NCBI RefSeq assembly: GCF_050633145.1
Contig: NZ_JBOEFY010000012.1
Span: forward strand, 78,431-142,430
Direction of reading: 5' to 3'
Origin: Kordia sp050633145
Lineage (GTDB): Bacteria; Bacteroidota; Bacteroidia; Flavobacteriales; Flavobacteriaceae
DNA: 64,000 nucleotides
In this document: one piece after another, positions 52,401-58,995 of the stretch
Position numbering within the stretch: the first letter of the stretch is position 1
Layout of the letters: each line of letters opens with the position of its first letter
The notes under the pieces: generated by a model
Told to the model about the DNA's origin: nothing
The model's database searches: none
The model's input: only the letters and a program-made list of their open reading frames with translations
Program-made: the position numbers and the translations under genes

Positions 52401-53632
52401 CCTTGTTGAATTGTAGCAATATCTCTGATTGATTCTTGTAACAATGACCCAGCTCCAATGGTTTCTGGGTTATAATTGTTATTTTCATTATCTGGGAATG
52501 CTCCAGGAACCGTACCGTTAAACACAAGTGCTTGCGTGGTTCTCATTTTATCAGGGTTAGATTCTCCTAAATCCTGTAAACCTACAATATTACGCACGTT
52601 TTGTGTTTGTGCTGATCGATTGGTTACCCAAACTTCTACACGTGTAATTTCTACAGGTGTATTTTTAAATGGATAATTTGCTAAAGCCGTATCATACGTA
52701 TCTCTAAAGTATTGTGATAAGAAGAAGTGACGATCTTCATCGTAGTCTAAAGCAAATAATGCAAATTCTTCTATAGTTCCGCCACCTTGCGCAGTAATTG
52801 TTCTTGTTTGCGAACGCTGTTCAGAGAATACTCCTGTAAATCGTGTTTTTCCGAATTGTAGTTCTGTTTTAAAACCAAATAAACTTTGTGCTCCTGTAAT
52901 TAAAGAACTGTTAAGCGGCATACTTACGTTACCTACTTCTATTTTTTGCAGAATATCATCTTCCGTTGGCGTATATTCTAATTTGATTTGATTTTGGAAG
53001 TCAAACGTAGATTCTGTATCGTAGTTTGCGTTAATTTTTAATCGTTCACCTACTTTTCCTAATAAACTTAAGCTAATTCGCTGATCAAAGTCAAAACTTA
53101 AGTTACTTCGGTTTCTAGGCGATAAAGCAGGATTGTCATTTTTTTGAAAACGAACTCCTAAATCTATTGCTACCGAACCTTGTGGAATTACCTCAATAGT
53201 GTTTCCTCCAAAAATACTTTCAAAGAAATTAGAATTGATCTCAAATATGGGTAATAAATTTTTTAGTGCATCTTCCGAACCTTCTTTTTTACCTGAAATT
53301 GCATCAAGCTTTTCCTTAAAGTAGCCTTTCATACTTTCTTTAAGCAATAACTCACGATATTGTTCCGGCGTTAAGATGAGCGGATATCTAATATCGTAGT
53401 TACTTACCGTTTCCGTATAGATGTATCGATCTATTTTTGGGTCATAGGTATATTTTGAGACAATGCTTTTTGGATCTTTTAATTTTATTTTTCCAATTGC
53501 ATAACCCGTTTTCGTTGAATCTTGCGGCGTTGTCGTCGGTTCTTGCGCTGCTAGAATGGTGCTAAATAACAAAATAAATACGACAAGCGTATTTTTAGTG
53601 TGTTTTGTTATTAGGTTGGTAATGTTTTCCAA
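46418..53632 (-). CDS. sprA: Type IX secretion translocon SprA
   Basis: The giant outer membrane beta-barrel that forms the type IX secretion channel and is needed for gliding and adhesin export. It has 2404 residues, the expected size. A signal peptide (TLVVFILLFSTILAAQ) is followed by FDQRISLSLLGKVGERLKI and GFKTELQFGKTRFTGVFSEQRSQT, which are typical of SprA. Strand-rich segments run to the end (ALFYYDHTFSEF, TTIRSGITLRYNFGN). It is intact with no frameshift. It lies 5 nt after ruvA and is followed by gcvH. A large minus-strand frame of this length is itself strong support. Confidence 0.96.
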   Translation of the reverse strand: MENITNLITKHTKNTLVVFILLFSTILAAQEPTTTPQDSTKTGYAIGKIKLKDPKSIVSKYTYDPKIDRYIYTETVSNYDIRYPLILTPEQYRELLLKESMKGYFKEKLDAISGKKEGSEDALKNLLPIFEINSNFFESIFGGNTIEVIPQGSVAIDLGVRFQKNDNPALSPRNRSNLSFDFDQRISLSLLGKVGERLKINANYDTESTFDFQNQIKLEYTPTEDDILQKIEVGNVSMPLNSSLITGAQSLFGFKTELQFGKTRFTGVFSEQRSQTRTITAQGGGTIEEFALFALDYDEDRHFFLSQYFRDTYDTALANYPFKNTPVEITRVEVWVTNRSAQTQNVRNIVGLQDLGESNPDKMRTTQALVFNGTVPGAFPDNENNNYNPETIGAGSLLQESIRDIATIQQGFGAVSTSVQQGFDYVYLENARKLNENEYKVDTKLGYISLNQRLSNDEVLAVAFQYTANGQVYQVGEFANGGIDATQVTNTDADGNATEIQNQNLVVKLLKSAITEVEDPIWDLMMKNIYSTDAYQLSPEDFRLNILYTDPSPVNYITAAEGAPALPADVADEILLRVFNLDRLDIYENPQSGGDGFFDYMPGITVDQEFGRIIFTTVEPFGEYLFEKLRNGVGENYDVPTGYNGNQSKYVYRTMYTETKAGALDDAELNKFQLKGRYKSQGGDGIPLGAFNVPRGSVVVTAGGRVLQEGIDYTVNYQLGRVQILDEALKASNTPIDVSVENNSLFGQQNKRFTGINIEHQFNENFLIGATYLNLNERPITQKANYGAEPVNNSIFGFNGNYSTEVPFLTRLVNKLPNIDTDVVSNVSVRGEFAYLLPGSPKNADFQGEATAYVDDFEGAQSTIDIKSPLGWFLASTPGTAGNTLGDNLGGEFGNDQLEYGYNRAKLAWYTIDPIFYGNQAPGGISPAEVSTSETRRIFVEEIFPQTDIARGQTTVQTTLDLAYYPSERGPYNNNPNFATQPDQGNWAGIMRPITTTNFEQANVEYIQFWVLDPYHSSGNTTSTGGELVLNIGNISEDILKDGRKQYENGLPEADAVNPLTTETAWGQVPQTQSLVYAFDSEDANRQVQDIGLDGLNDTEEAGKYTNYATEADPAADNYQYFLNASGDVLERYKNYNGTQGNSPITVTDTNRGSTTVPDVEDINRDQTMNTIDNYFQFRIPINPSIGTATSYITDERTSSRETPDGGVIESRWVQFKIPITDFYKQDTDDKISLDDLRAIRFIRMYMTGFNERTVLRFGTLDLIRGDWRRYNLSLQDNGDDPQDGADATTQFDVNIVNIEENSNKLPIGYVVPPGVVREQLNNNNTVIRQNEQSLGMVLCDLEAGDSRGVFKNIDIDLRQYKNLKMFVHAESLFGQTQQLADEQAVAFIRFGNDFTQNYYQVEIPLNVTLDNESSPEDVWKNEFDIPLALLTRIKAANFNNASGATDVAYYNEAAEEIINQFAPYGADERMRIAIIGNPTIGRVRSLMVGIKNSTATGLDATDTPIGGIPICGEFWFNELRLAELENRGGWAAVGSLDANLADFATVSATGRISTVGFGNIEQSPNDRSREDVKQYDVVTNVSLGQLLPKKWGVKIPFNYSIGEEIITPEYDPFYQDIRLEDRLDLAETQAERDRIEEEAISYTKRKSINFIGVRKERGAEQKARFYDVENLTLSYSYNETEHHDYEIKSLRDQNVRAGLDYNFNFQPKSIEPFKKMDSVFTGRYWKWLKDFNFNPLPTSISLNSNITRSFNDQIYRDPLLPDAQAENLPRLQQRNFLFDWSYAINYNLTNSLRFNFTAANNNIVNNYFDENGDINADFGIWDGFWDIGDPNTHTQSLQLTYDLPLNKIPTLSFLTATYSYTGDFNWQRGSDVLQDVAGERINTIQNANTHNLNATLDMTKFYKYIGFVRKRKGNRKTNLRSKNARRPGVPGENAAQDDKKTSSKASAGTKIFNTIVDVVGSVKRINISYSENNGKVLPGYTPSIGFIGTLKPSFGFVFGSQADVRYEAARQGYLTEFTGFNQQFTQVHNKNLDITAMVEPMRDLKIDLVANRNFSENFSEQFSVQNGEYTSLSPNGAGNTFGNFGISTLLIKTAFAKSDEDQSATFADFENNRQIIARRLAIANGQPLTDTDGDGFPDGYGKTNQAVLLPAFLAAYSGQDANDVKLGAFRDVPIPNWTIKYTGLMRLKWFKKRFKRFSLSHGYRSSYTINSFRNNLDFDGANPFADSNKDQGGNFHNQNIFSNINLVEQFNPLLRIDLEMKNSVKILAEVKRDRALSLSFDNNLLTEVSGNEYIVGLGYRFKDVRIDTRIAGKKTTLKGDLNLKADLSLRDNVTIIRSLDLFNNQITAGQTLWSLKFTADYALSRNLTALFYYDHTFSEFAVSTAFPQTTIRSGITLRYNFGN

Positions 53633-53637
53633 AGTAA

Positions 53638-54219
53638 TTATAAGTTTTTTAATGCCATTTTTATCAACTCTTCTACACTTCCGTTCGGCATTTCTTTAAT
53701 TATTTTATCGAGTACTTTTTCAGATTGCTTTCTTGTGTAACCTAATACTTCCAAAGCAGATAACGTTTCTTCTTTGTTTGTATTGCTTTGAGACATTGAA
53801 ACTTCGTCAAGATCGTATAATTTTATGACTTTATCCTTTAATTCGATGATTACACGCTGTGCCGTTTTAGCCCCAATACCTTTTACGCTTTGAACAGTTG
53901 CTACATCTCCAGAACCAATTGCTTCACATATTTGTTGAGAATTTAAAGAAGACAGCATTGTACGTGCTGTGCTAGTTCCTATTCCTGAAACAGAGATTAG
54001 TAAACGAAATACAGCGCGTTCTGCTTTCTGAAAAAAACCATACAACGTATGCGCATCTTCACGAACATGAAGGTGCGTGTATAGTTTTATATTTTCTTGA
54101 TTTGGAAGTTGCGTATAGGTAGTAAGAGAGATATTGATAAAGTATCCGACTCCATTGCATTCTATCACCACATCTGTTGGATTTTTCTCTACGAGCTTCC
54201 CTTGTATATGCGTAATCAT
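53638..54219 (-). CDS. ruvA: Holliday junction branch migration protein RuvA
   Basis: Binds Holliday junctions and loads RuvB for branch migration. Protein of 193 residues. Domain I (MITHIQGKLVEKNPTDVVIECNGVGYFI) and the two helix-hairpin-helix motifs (SVSGIGTSTARTMLSSL, and SVKGIGAKTAQRVIIELKDK) are clear; the C-terminal RuvB-binding domain is EETLSALEVLGYTRKQSEKV. The neighbouring gene is sprA (5 nt), an order seen in many flavobacteria. No ruvB or ruvC is in the window. Confidence 0.96.
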   Translation of the reverse strand: MITHIQGKLVEKNPTDVVIECNGVGYFINISLTTYTQLPNQENIKLYTHLHVREDAHTLYGFFQKAERAVFRLLISVSGIGTSTARTMLSSLNSQQICEAIGSGDVATVQSVKGIGAKTAQRVIIELKDKVIKLYDLDEVSMSQSNTNKEETLSALEVLGYTRKQSEKVLDKIIKEMPNGSVEELIKMALKNL

Positions 54220-54242
54220 TTATTAGTTGCTAGTTAAAGTCC

Positions 54243-54250
54243 CAAATGTA
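54243..54250 (-). promoter_or_regulatory. -7 promoter box of ruvA-sprA
   Basis: TACATTTG matches TAnnTTTG exactly on the minus strand, 23 nt before the ruvA ATG. No TTG was found at a fitting -33 distance. Confidence 0.45.
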
Positions 54251-54317
54251 ATAAATTTATTCACATTTATTTACCCATTTACGCCATTAATATACTAATA
54301 CGATATACTAATCCTAT

Positions 54318-56621
54318 TTATAGTTCTTCTTTTTGCTGTCGCCACTTTTCTTTTTCCTGCGCATCTACTACTACAACCGCTGCCATATTGATGATTTCAT
54401 TAACGCTTGCACCAAGCTGTAAAATGTGTACAGGTTTACGCATTCCTAGCATTATTGGGCCAATAGAATCGGCTTTATTTAACTCTTTCATGAGTTTATA
54501 GGTAATGTTAGCAGCATCAAGATTAGGGAAAACAAGCGTATTTACTTCTTTTCCTGCAAGTTTTGAGAATGGAAATTTTTCTGCTAGCATTTCTCTGTTT
54601 AAAGCAAAATCCGATTGTACTGCACCATCTACATTGATATCTGGATAGTATCTATGCAAATATTCTACTGCCTCTCCTACCTTACTAGCGTTTTCGTGTT
54701 CAGACGAACCAAAGTTTGAATAGGACAACATGGCAATATTTGGTTCTAAACCAAACATTTTTACCGTTAACGCAGTCATTTGAGCAATTTTTGCCAAATC
54801 GCGCGCAGACGGATCAATATTTATAGATGTATCTGATAAGAATATTGGTCCACGTTCGGTAATCATTAAGTTTGTCGTTGCCGCTTTTCGCACGCCTTTT
54901 GCCGTTCCAATAAGCTCTAACATTGGCTTTACAACTGTTGGGTAACTTCTAGAGTATCCAGATATTAATCCATCTGCATAACCATTATTTACCATCATTG
55001 CTGCAAAATAGTTACGCTCGCGCATTTTCTTTTGCGCATCAATGATTGTAACTCCTTTTCGTTTTCGTGATTCCCAATAGATTTTTGCGAATTTTTCACG
55101 CTTTTCAGTTTGTTCATCACTTTTAGGATCAATGATTTCTACATCTCCATCAAATTCTAGTTCATCTCTGAGTTCATGAATTAGTTTTTCATTTCCTAAA
55201 AGAATCGGAATCCCAATACGTTCATCATATACATATTGCGCAGCTTTTAAAACATCTAAATGGTCTGCTTCAGCAAATACAATTCGTTTTGGATTGGTAC
55301 GTGCTCTTTTATGTAATAATCGAATGATTTTGTTATCTGCTCCAAGTCTGTGCAAAAGCTCATCTTCGTAACGCGCCCAATCTTCTATAGGCTCGGTAGC
55401 TACTCCTGAATCCATTGCTGCTTTTGCAATAGCTGGTGGAATTTTAGCAATTAACCTTGGGTCAAATGGTTTTGGAATGATGTATTCTTTTCCGAAAGTA
55501 AGTTTCGTTTCTGCATAGGCAATGTTTACTTGCTCTGGCACTGGCTCTTTTGCTAATGCAGCAAGTGCTTTTACAGCAGCCATTTTCATTGCTTCATTAA
55601 TCTTTGTAGCACGCACATCTAATGCACCACGGAATATGAATGGAAAACCAAGTACATTGTTTACTTGATTAGGATGATCGGATCTACCTGTTGCCATGAT
55701 GATATCATCACGTGTAGCTATTGCTTTTGCATACGGAATTTCTGGATTTGGGTTTGCCATTGCAAATACAATTGGGTCTGCGCTCATACTTAATAGCATG
55801 TCTTCTGACACCATATCTGCTCTAGATAATCCGATAAACACATCTGCTTGTTGCATTGCTTCTTCTAGCGTATGAATATCTCTATCTGTAGCAAATTCTA
55901 ATTTTTGAGAAGTAAGGTTGTCTCTATCTTTTCTTATCACACCTTTACTATCTAGCATGACTATATTTTCATCTTTTGCTCCAAAAGCTTTATATAGTTT
56001 TGTACAAGATATTGCTGCTGCACCTGCTCCATTGACAACAAACTTAACTTCTTCTATTTTTTTATTTACTAATTCTAAAGCATTGAGTAATGCTGCCGCA
56101 GAGATTATTGCTGTACCATGTTGATCGTCATGCATAACAGGAATATCCAATTCCTCAATAAGTCTTCGTTCAATTTCAAAAGCTTCTGGTGCTTTGATAT
56201 CTTCTAGATTGATACCTCCGAAGGTTGGCGCAATATTTTTTACTGTTTCAATAAATTTATCCACATCTTTTGTATCCACTTCAATATCGAATACATCAAT
56301 ATCTGCAAATATTTTAAAGAGTAATCCTTTCCCTTCCATTACAGGTTTTGAGGCTTCAGGTCCAATATCTCCCAAACCTAAAACTGCTGTTCCATTGGAT
56401 ATTACAGCTACTAAGTTTCCTTTAGTAGTGTATTTGTAGACATTTTTTTTGTCTTTTTCTATTTCTAAACAAGGTTCTGCTACTCCTGGAGAATACGCTA
56501 AAGATAAGTCACGTTGCGTAGAATATCTTTTTGTGGGAACTACTTTTATTTTCCCTGGTTGCGGTTTTGCATGATATATAAGTGCTTCTCTTCTTTTACG
56601 CTCTTCGTTGCTTTTACTCAT
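54318..56621 (-). CDS. maeB: NADP-dependent malic enzyme, MaeB type
   Basis: Oxidatively decarboxylates malate to pyruvate, yielding NADPH. The 767-residue protein has the malic enzyme part (about 1-430: SLAYSPGVAEPCLEIEKD, AVISNGTAVLGLGDIGP, VMHDDQHGTAIISAAALLNA, VNGAGAAAISC) and a C-terminal phosphotransacetylase-like domain (about 430-760: IVFAEADHLDVLKAA, LISGYSRSYPTVVKP, LMITERGPIFLSDT). The latter serves in allosteric control, not catalysis, in the MaeB family. Length is standard. It stands alone upstream of ruvA. Confidence 0.95.
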   Translation of the reverse strand: MSKSNEERKRREALIYHAKPQPGKIKVVPTKRYSTQRDLSLAYSPGVAEPCLEIEKDKKNVYKYTTKGNLVAVISNGTAVLGLGDIGPEASKPVMEGKGLLFKIFADIDVFDIEVDTKDVDKFIETVKNIAPTFGGINLEDIKAPEAFEIERRLIEELDIPVMHDDQHGTAIISAAALLNALELVNKKIEEVKFVVNGAGAAAISCTKLYKAFGAKDENIVMLDSKGVIRKDRDNLTSQKLEFATDRDIHTLEEAMQQADVFIGLSRADMVSEDMLLSMSADPIVFAMANPNPEIPYAKAIATRDDIIMATGRSDHPNQVNNVLGFPFIFRGALDVRATKINEAMKMAAVKALAALAKEPVPEQVNIAYAETKLTFGKEYIIPKPFDPRLIAKIPPAIAKAAMDSGVATEPIEDWARYEDELLHRLGADNKIIRLLHKRARTNPKRIVFAEADHLDVLKAAQYVYDERIGIPILLGNEKLIHELRDELEFDGDVEIIDPKSDEQTEKREKFAKIYWESRKRKGVTIIDAQKKMRERNYFAAMMVNNGYADGLISGYSRSYPTVVKPMLELIGTAKGVRKAATTNLMITERGPIFLSDTSINIDPSARDLAKIAQMTALTVKMFGLEPNIAMLSYSNFGSSEHENASKVGEAVEYLHRYYPDINVDGAVQSDFALNREMLAEKFPFSKLAGKEVNTLVFPNLDAANITYKLMKELNKADSIGPIMLGMRKPVHILQLGASVNEIINMAAVVVVDAQEKEKWRQQKEEL

Positions 56622-56861
56622 TATAAGATGGGTTTCGTAGCCGTTTGTTGGTTATTAACTGCTGACACTATGAATTGGCTAATTTAAAAAGATACATGTA
56701 AAGGAAAAAATTTAATATACTTTCTTTAGTTATATTTAACGAAATATGTGTTGCACCTATAGTTCTCTAACGAGCATATTTTGAAAACCCTTCTTTGACA
56801 AAAGATTAAAAGTGTAAAAAAAGCCATTTCAATGAATTTTGAGATGGCTTTTTGTAAAAAA
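56622..56861. other. Intergenic region between maeB and the peptide cluster
   Basis: This 240-nt gap holds the maeB promoter region (a near-consensus TATCTTTT on the minus strand around 56685-56692) and the terminator of the first precursor-peptide gene at 56816-56854. No gene was supported. Confidence 0.6.
56816..56854 (-). terminator. Terminator of precursor peptide gene A
   Basis: Stem AGCCATCTC/GAAATGGCT (one mismatch) in minus-strand sense is followed by a T run 8 nt past the stop. Confidence 0.8.
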
Positions 56862-57110
56862 TTATCTTGGCGGACAAAGCGGCATTCCTGTTTGACAATA
56901 GCCTGGTATTGTTTGACAGGTTCTTCCTTTTTGCGAGTTACATTCTTGATATTCACTATTACAATGTGTGATAGACTGACAAGGCATTTGTTCACTATCT
57001 ACAGGACAAGGAAATACAGTAGCCCCTCCTACTATTGTGTTTTTGTCAAAAGACAAGTTGGAAACAGATTTTTTGTTTAGCTTCAATAATTTGAGATTCT
57101 TTTTTTTCAT
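56862..57110 (-). CDS. Double-glycine leader precursor peptide A (lanthipeptide-like), 82 residues
   Basis: The leader MKKKNLKLLKLNKKSVSNL ends in VGG (about residues 27-29) and is followed by a core with seven Cys and several Ser/Thr, ending PLCPPR. The LxLxKxSxSxL leader plan matches Bacteroidota class I lanthipeptide-like precursors and two neighbouring genes. A longer frame starting at 57317 reads through a terminator and is rejected; the ATG at 57110 follows an AT-rich leader shared by the set. No LanB, LanC or exporter gene is in the window, so modification is unknown. Likely controlled through the repeat pair at 57175-57208. Confidence 0.75.
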   Translation of the reverse strand: MKKKNLKLLKLNKKSVSNLSFDKNTIVGGATVFPCPVDSEQMPCQSITHCNSEYQECNSQKGRTCQTIPGYCQTGMPLCPPR

Positions 57111-57174
57111 AATGTTAACTTTTAAACTATTAATTATATAAAAGTCATACACTTTAACAACTACTGCAATAGCT

Positions 57175-57208
57175 AATACAAATGCGTATCCTTCTAATTC
57201 AAATTCGT
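57175..57208 (-). promoter_or_regulatory. Proposed LytTR site upstream of peptide A
   Basis: Minus-strand half-sites ACGAATTTGAATT (57196-57208) and ACGCATTTGTATT (57175-57187) are direct repeats 21 bp apart. The near one lies 65 nt before the ATG. Same spacing as in three neighbouring genes. Confidence 0.6.
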
Positions 57209-57234
57209 AGTGTTCTTTCATTAAATACTTAAAA

Positions 57235-57260
57235 CAAAAAGGCCGGAATTTCTTCCGACC
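57235..57260 (-). terminator. Terminator of precursor peptide gene B
   Basis: Minus-strand stem GGTCGGAA/TTCCGGCC with loop GAAA and a T run after it. Nearly the same hairpin follows gene C. Confidence 0.88.
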
Positions 57261-57294
57261 CAGCCCTAAAATCCCAGCTTTTTTTCTCTTATGT

Positions 57295-57483
57295 TTACCT
57301 AGTATGATCTGTATCACATCCTGTATTGGTTAACTGACAAACTCCTTTTGGAAGTGACACAGGACACTGAACTAAAGTTGTTTGGTTTGGATCAGTATTT
57401 CCTCCTTTTATTTTAAAACTTACTGTAAATTGAGAAATACTTCTTTTTGCTAGATTTAATGATTTTACTGTTTTTTTCTTCAT
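57295..57483 (-). CDS. Double-glycine leader precursor peptide B, 62 residues
   Basis: Leader MKKKTVKSLNLAKRSISQF ends in KGG at about residues 26-28. The core has three Cys and seven Thr (NTDPNQTTLVQCPVSLPKG is its first part), ending HTR. Of the three peptides this one differs most in the leader, with Ala and Arg in place of Asn and Lys. It has its own upstream repeat pair and terminator, so it is a monocistronic unit. Maturation enzyme unknown. Confidence 0.75.
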   Translation of the reverse strand: MKKKTVKSLNLAKRSISQFTVSFKIKGGNTDPNQTTLVQCPVSLPKGVCQLTNTGCDTDHTR

Positions 57484-57547
57484 AATCTGTAATTTTAAAT
57501 TATTAACTCCATAAAAATCAAACTATTTAGAAACACTCACAATAGAG

Positions 57548-57581
57548 AATTCAAATACGCATCTCTCTATTTCATATTTGC
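57548..57581 (-). promoter_or_regulatory. Proposed LytTR site upstream of peptide B
   Basis: Minus-strand half-sites GCAAATATGAAAT (57569-57581) and GCGTATTTGAATT (57548-57560), direct repeats 21 bp apart, the near one 65 nt before the ATG. Confidence 0.6.
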
Positions 57582-57623
57582 TGCAATCTTATTATACTTT
57601 ATAATCTAGAATTTTTCTAAAAG

Positions 57624-57650
57624 AAAAAAAGGTCGAAATTTCTTCCGACC
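57624..57650 (-). terminator. Terminator of precursor peptide gene C
   Basis: Minus-strand stem GGTCGGAA/TTTCGACC with loop GAAA and a seven-T run; a diverged copy of the gene B terminator. Confidence 0.88.
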
Positions 57651-57674
57651 TAGACCAAAACTTATGTTATATGT

Positions 57675-57899
57675 TTATCTAGTGCATTCTGTTGGATCAG
57701 TACAATAACACTCTGAATAATCTGTATATCCACAACATGTAGTATATCTCCAAATAGTATAACAATTAGGACCATCTGAAACTGTTGGTGGAATTGTAGG
57801 TATTGGAGCAGTACTTGCACCTCCAATATTAGCATAAGATTCTAAATTTGAAATTGACTTTTTATTCAAACTCAAACTTTTAAGATTCTTTTTCTTCAT
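57675..57899 (-). CDS. Double-glycine leader precursor peptide C, 74 residues
   Basis: Leader MKKKNLKSLSLNKKSISNL is closest to the consensus and ends in IGG at about residues 25-27. The core has six Cys, including a CC pair, many Thr and Tyr, a Pro-rich first part (APIPTIPPTV) and ends ECTR. The frame and leader match peptides A and B while the cores share only the Cys/Thr richness and the final Arg. Own promoter region and terminator. Confidence 0.78.
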   Translation of the reverse strand: MKKKNLKSLSLNKKSISNLESYANIGGASTAPIPTIPPTVSDGPNCYTIWRYTTCCGYTDYSECYCTDPTECTR

Positions 57900-57964
57900 A
57901 ATGTATAATTTTCAGATTAATAATTATTTAAAATTCACACTATTTAGAAACTCTTACAATACAG

Positions 57965-57998
57965 AATACAAAAGCGTATTACTTTATTTCATATTCGT
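57965..57998 (-). promoter_or_regulatory. Proposed LytTR site upstream of peptide C
   Basis: Minus-strand half-sites ACGAATATGAAAT (57986-57998) and ACGCTTTTGTATT (57965-57977), direct repeats 21 bp apart, the near one 66 nt before the ATG. The next 20 nt (GTTTCTAAATAG) are shared with gene B. Confidence 0.62.
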
Positions 57999-58018
57999 TT
58001 CGTTTTAAAAATTACTCA

Positions 58019-58052
58019 TAAAAAAGCCTCCTAAAATACATTAGGAGGCTGT
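58019..58052 (-). terminator. Terminator of the lipoprotein gene
   Basis: Stem AGCCTCCTAA/TTAGGAGGCT with a T run, 20 nt past the stop codon. Confidence 0.9.
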
Positions 58053-58071
58053 TAATTAATATTTTACCAGC

Positions 58072-58887
58072 TTAGTCTAAGAAGTCAGTAAAATCAAAAT
58101 CAAATTGAGTATATGTACAGTTGGTATCTGGAAAACCAGTTCCTATATACGGTCTAACAATGATAATATTTCCTAATGTTCGACTAGTAATATTTATTGG
58201 ATCAATATTACATTCTGCGACATGCTTATACGCTTCATAATTAAAGTTTTGATCTAGCAATGGATGTGCTGAAGATATTATGTTTCTAATGGGTGTATTG
58301 AATCCATTAGGCAAATAAATTTCTAAGCAGTTATCCTCTAAAATTAGCCCAAGATATTGCTGAAATCTTTCTTCATAAATTTCTTCTTCCGTATCGCCTG
58401 GCTCAGGGTAATTATAGATCCAAGATTGATGTTGAAAATTAGGCTGACCAGGTAATTCTGGCGGTACTGGACGATCTCTTGTACGTTCAGGGTTTGAACA
58501 AAAATCTGAAATCAAAACATATTTATAGAATTCATCTTTTAGTGCATTGGCAAAAGATTCACTTAAATCAGTATTTCCATAACTTCGATTTTGGTTATCA
58601 CTTTCATAATGAATTAAATCTGAAAGTTTTACACTTCCATTATTACTAGCATTTACTGCATTGATAAATTGCGCACGACCTTCATTATTGTTTAGCGCTA
58701 CTTGTCCCGCTAAATGTCCCGTCCATTGCATTAAATTTTGCAATCGTATATCTTCTATTTCAGTAAGTGTTGTAGATTTTGCAATACTAGACTGTGTTTC
58801 ACTGTTTGTTTCTATCAACTCATCTTCACTACAAGAGGAAAAATTAAGGATAAATACTAATGCAATTAGTTTTAGAGTGTTTCTCAT
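58072..58887 (-). CDS. Unknown lipoprotein beside the peptide cluster
   Basis: A 271-residue product with lipobox NFSSC (Cys19), so it should be lipid-anchored in the envelope. No family is recognised. The body is Asn- and Asp-rich with five further Cys (ISDFCSNPERT, LEDNCLEIYLPNG, HVAECNIDPINI, DTNCTYTQF). It starts with a promoter region holding three half-sites like those of the peptide genes, which suggests it belongs to the same regulon. An immunity, receptor or peptide-binding role would be a guess from position. Confidence 0.72.
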   Translation of the reverse strand: MRNTLKLIALVFILNFSSCSEDELIETNSETQSSIAKSTTLTEIEDIRLQNLMQWTGHLAGQVALNNNEGRAQFINAVNASNNGSVKLSDLIHYESDNQNRSYGNTDLSESFANALKDEFYKYVLISDFCSNPERTRDRPVPPELPGQPNFQHQSWIYNYPEPGDTEEEIYEERFQQYLGLILEDNCLEIYLPNGFNTPIRNIISSAHPLLDQNFNYEAYKHVAECNIDPINITSRTLGNIIIVRPYIGTGFPDTNCTYTQFDFDFTDFLD

Positions 58888-58940
58888 ATTTTTTATTTTT
58901 TATATCAAATTTAAGAAGCTAATCATGTTTTACTAGAGAG

Positions 58941-58995
58941 GTTTCATATTAGCTCAATTCTTTTTCAAATACGTAATCGATGATTTCATATTCGT
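58941..58995 (-). promoter_or_regulatory. Proposed triple LytTR site upstream of the lipoprotein gene
   Basis: Minus-strand half-sites ACGAATATGAAAT (58983-58995), ACGTATTTGAAAA (58962-58974) and GCTAATATGAAAC (58941-58953) are spaced exactly 21 and 21 bp. The first abuts the stop codon of the LytTR regulator gene. Confidence 0.6.

Noticed and set aside
46599..52676. Many plus-strand frames of 60-150 codons inside sprA
   Set aside because: All are antisense to an intact 2404-codon gene with clear SprA features. None has its own start context or family pattern.
56726..56995. An 89-codon frame on the minus strand overlapping peptide A
   Set aside because: It crosses the peptide A terminator in another frame and has no leader, membrane segment or family pattern.
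57111..57317. Longer 151-residue reading frame for precursor peptide A
   Set aside because: The added part reads through the terminator of peptide gene B and the shared regulatory repeats. The ATG at 57110 matches the leader start of the two sister peptides.
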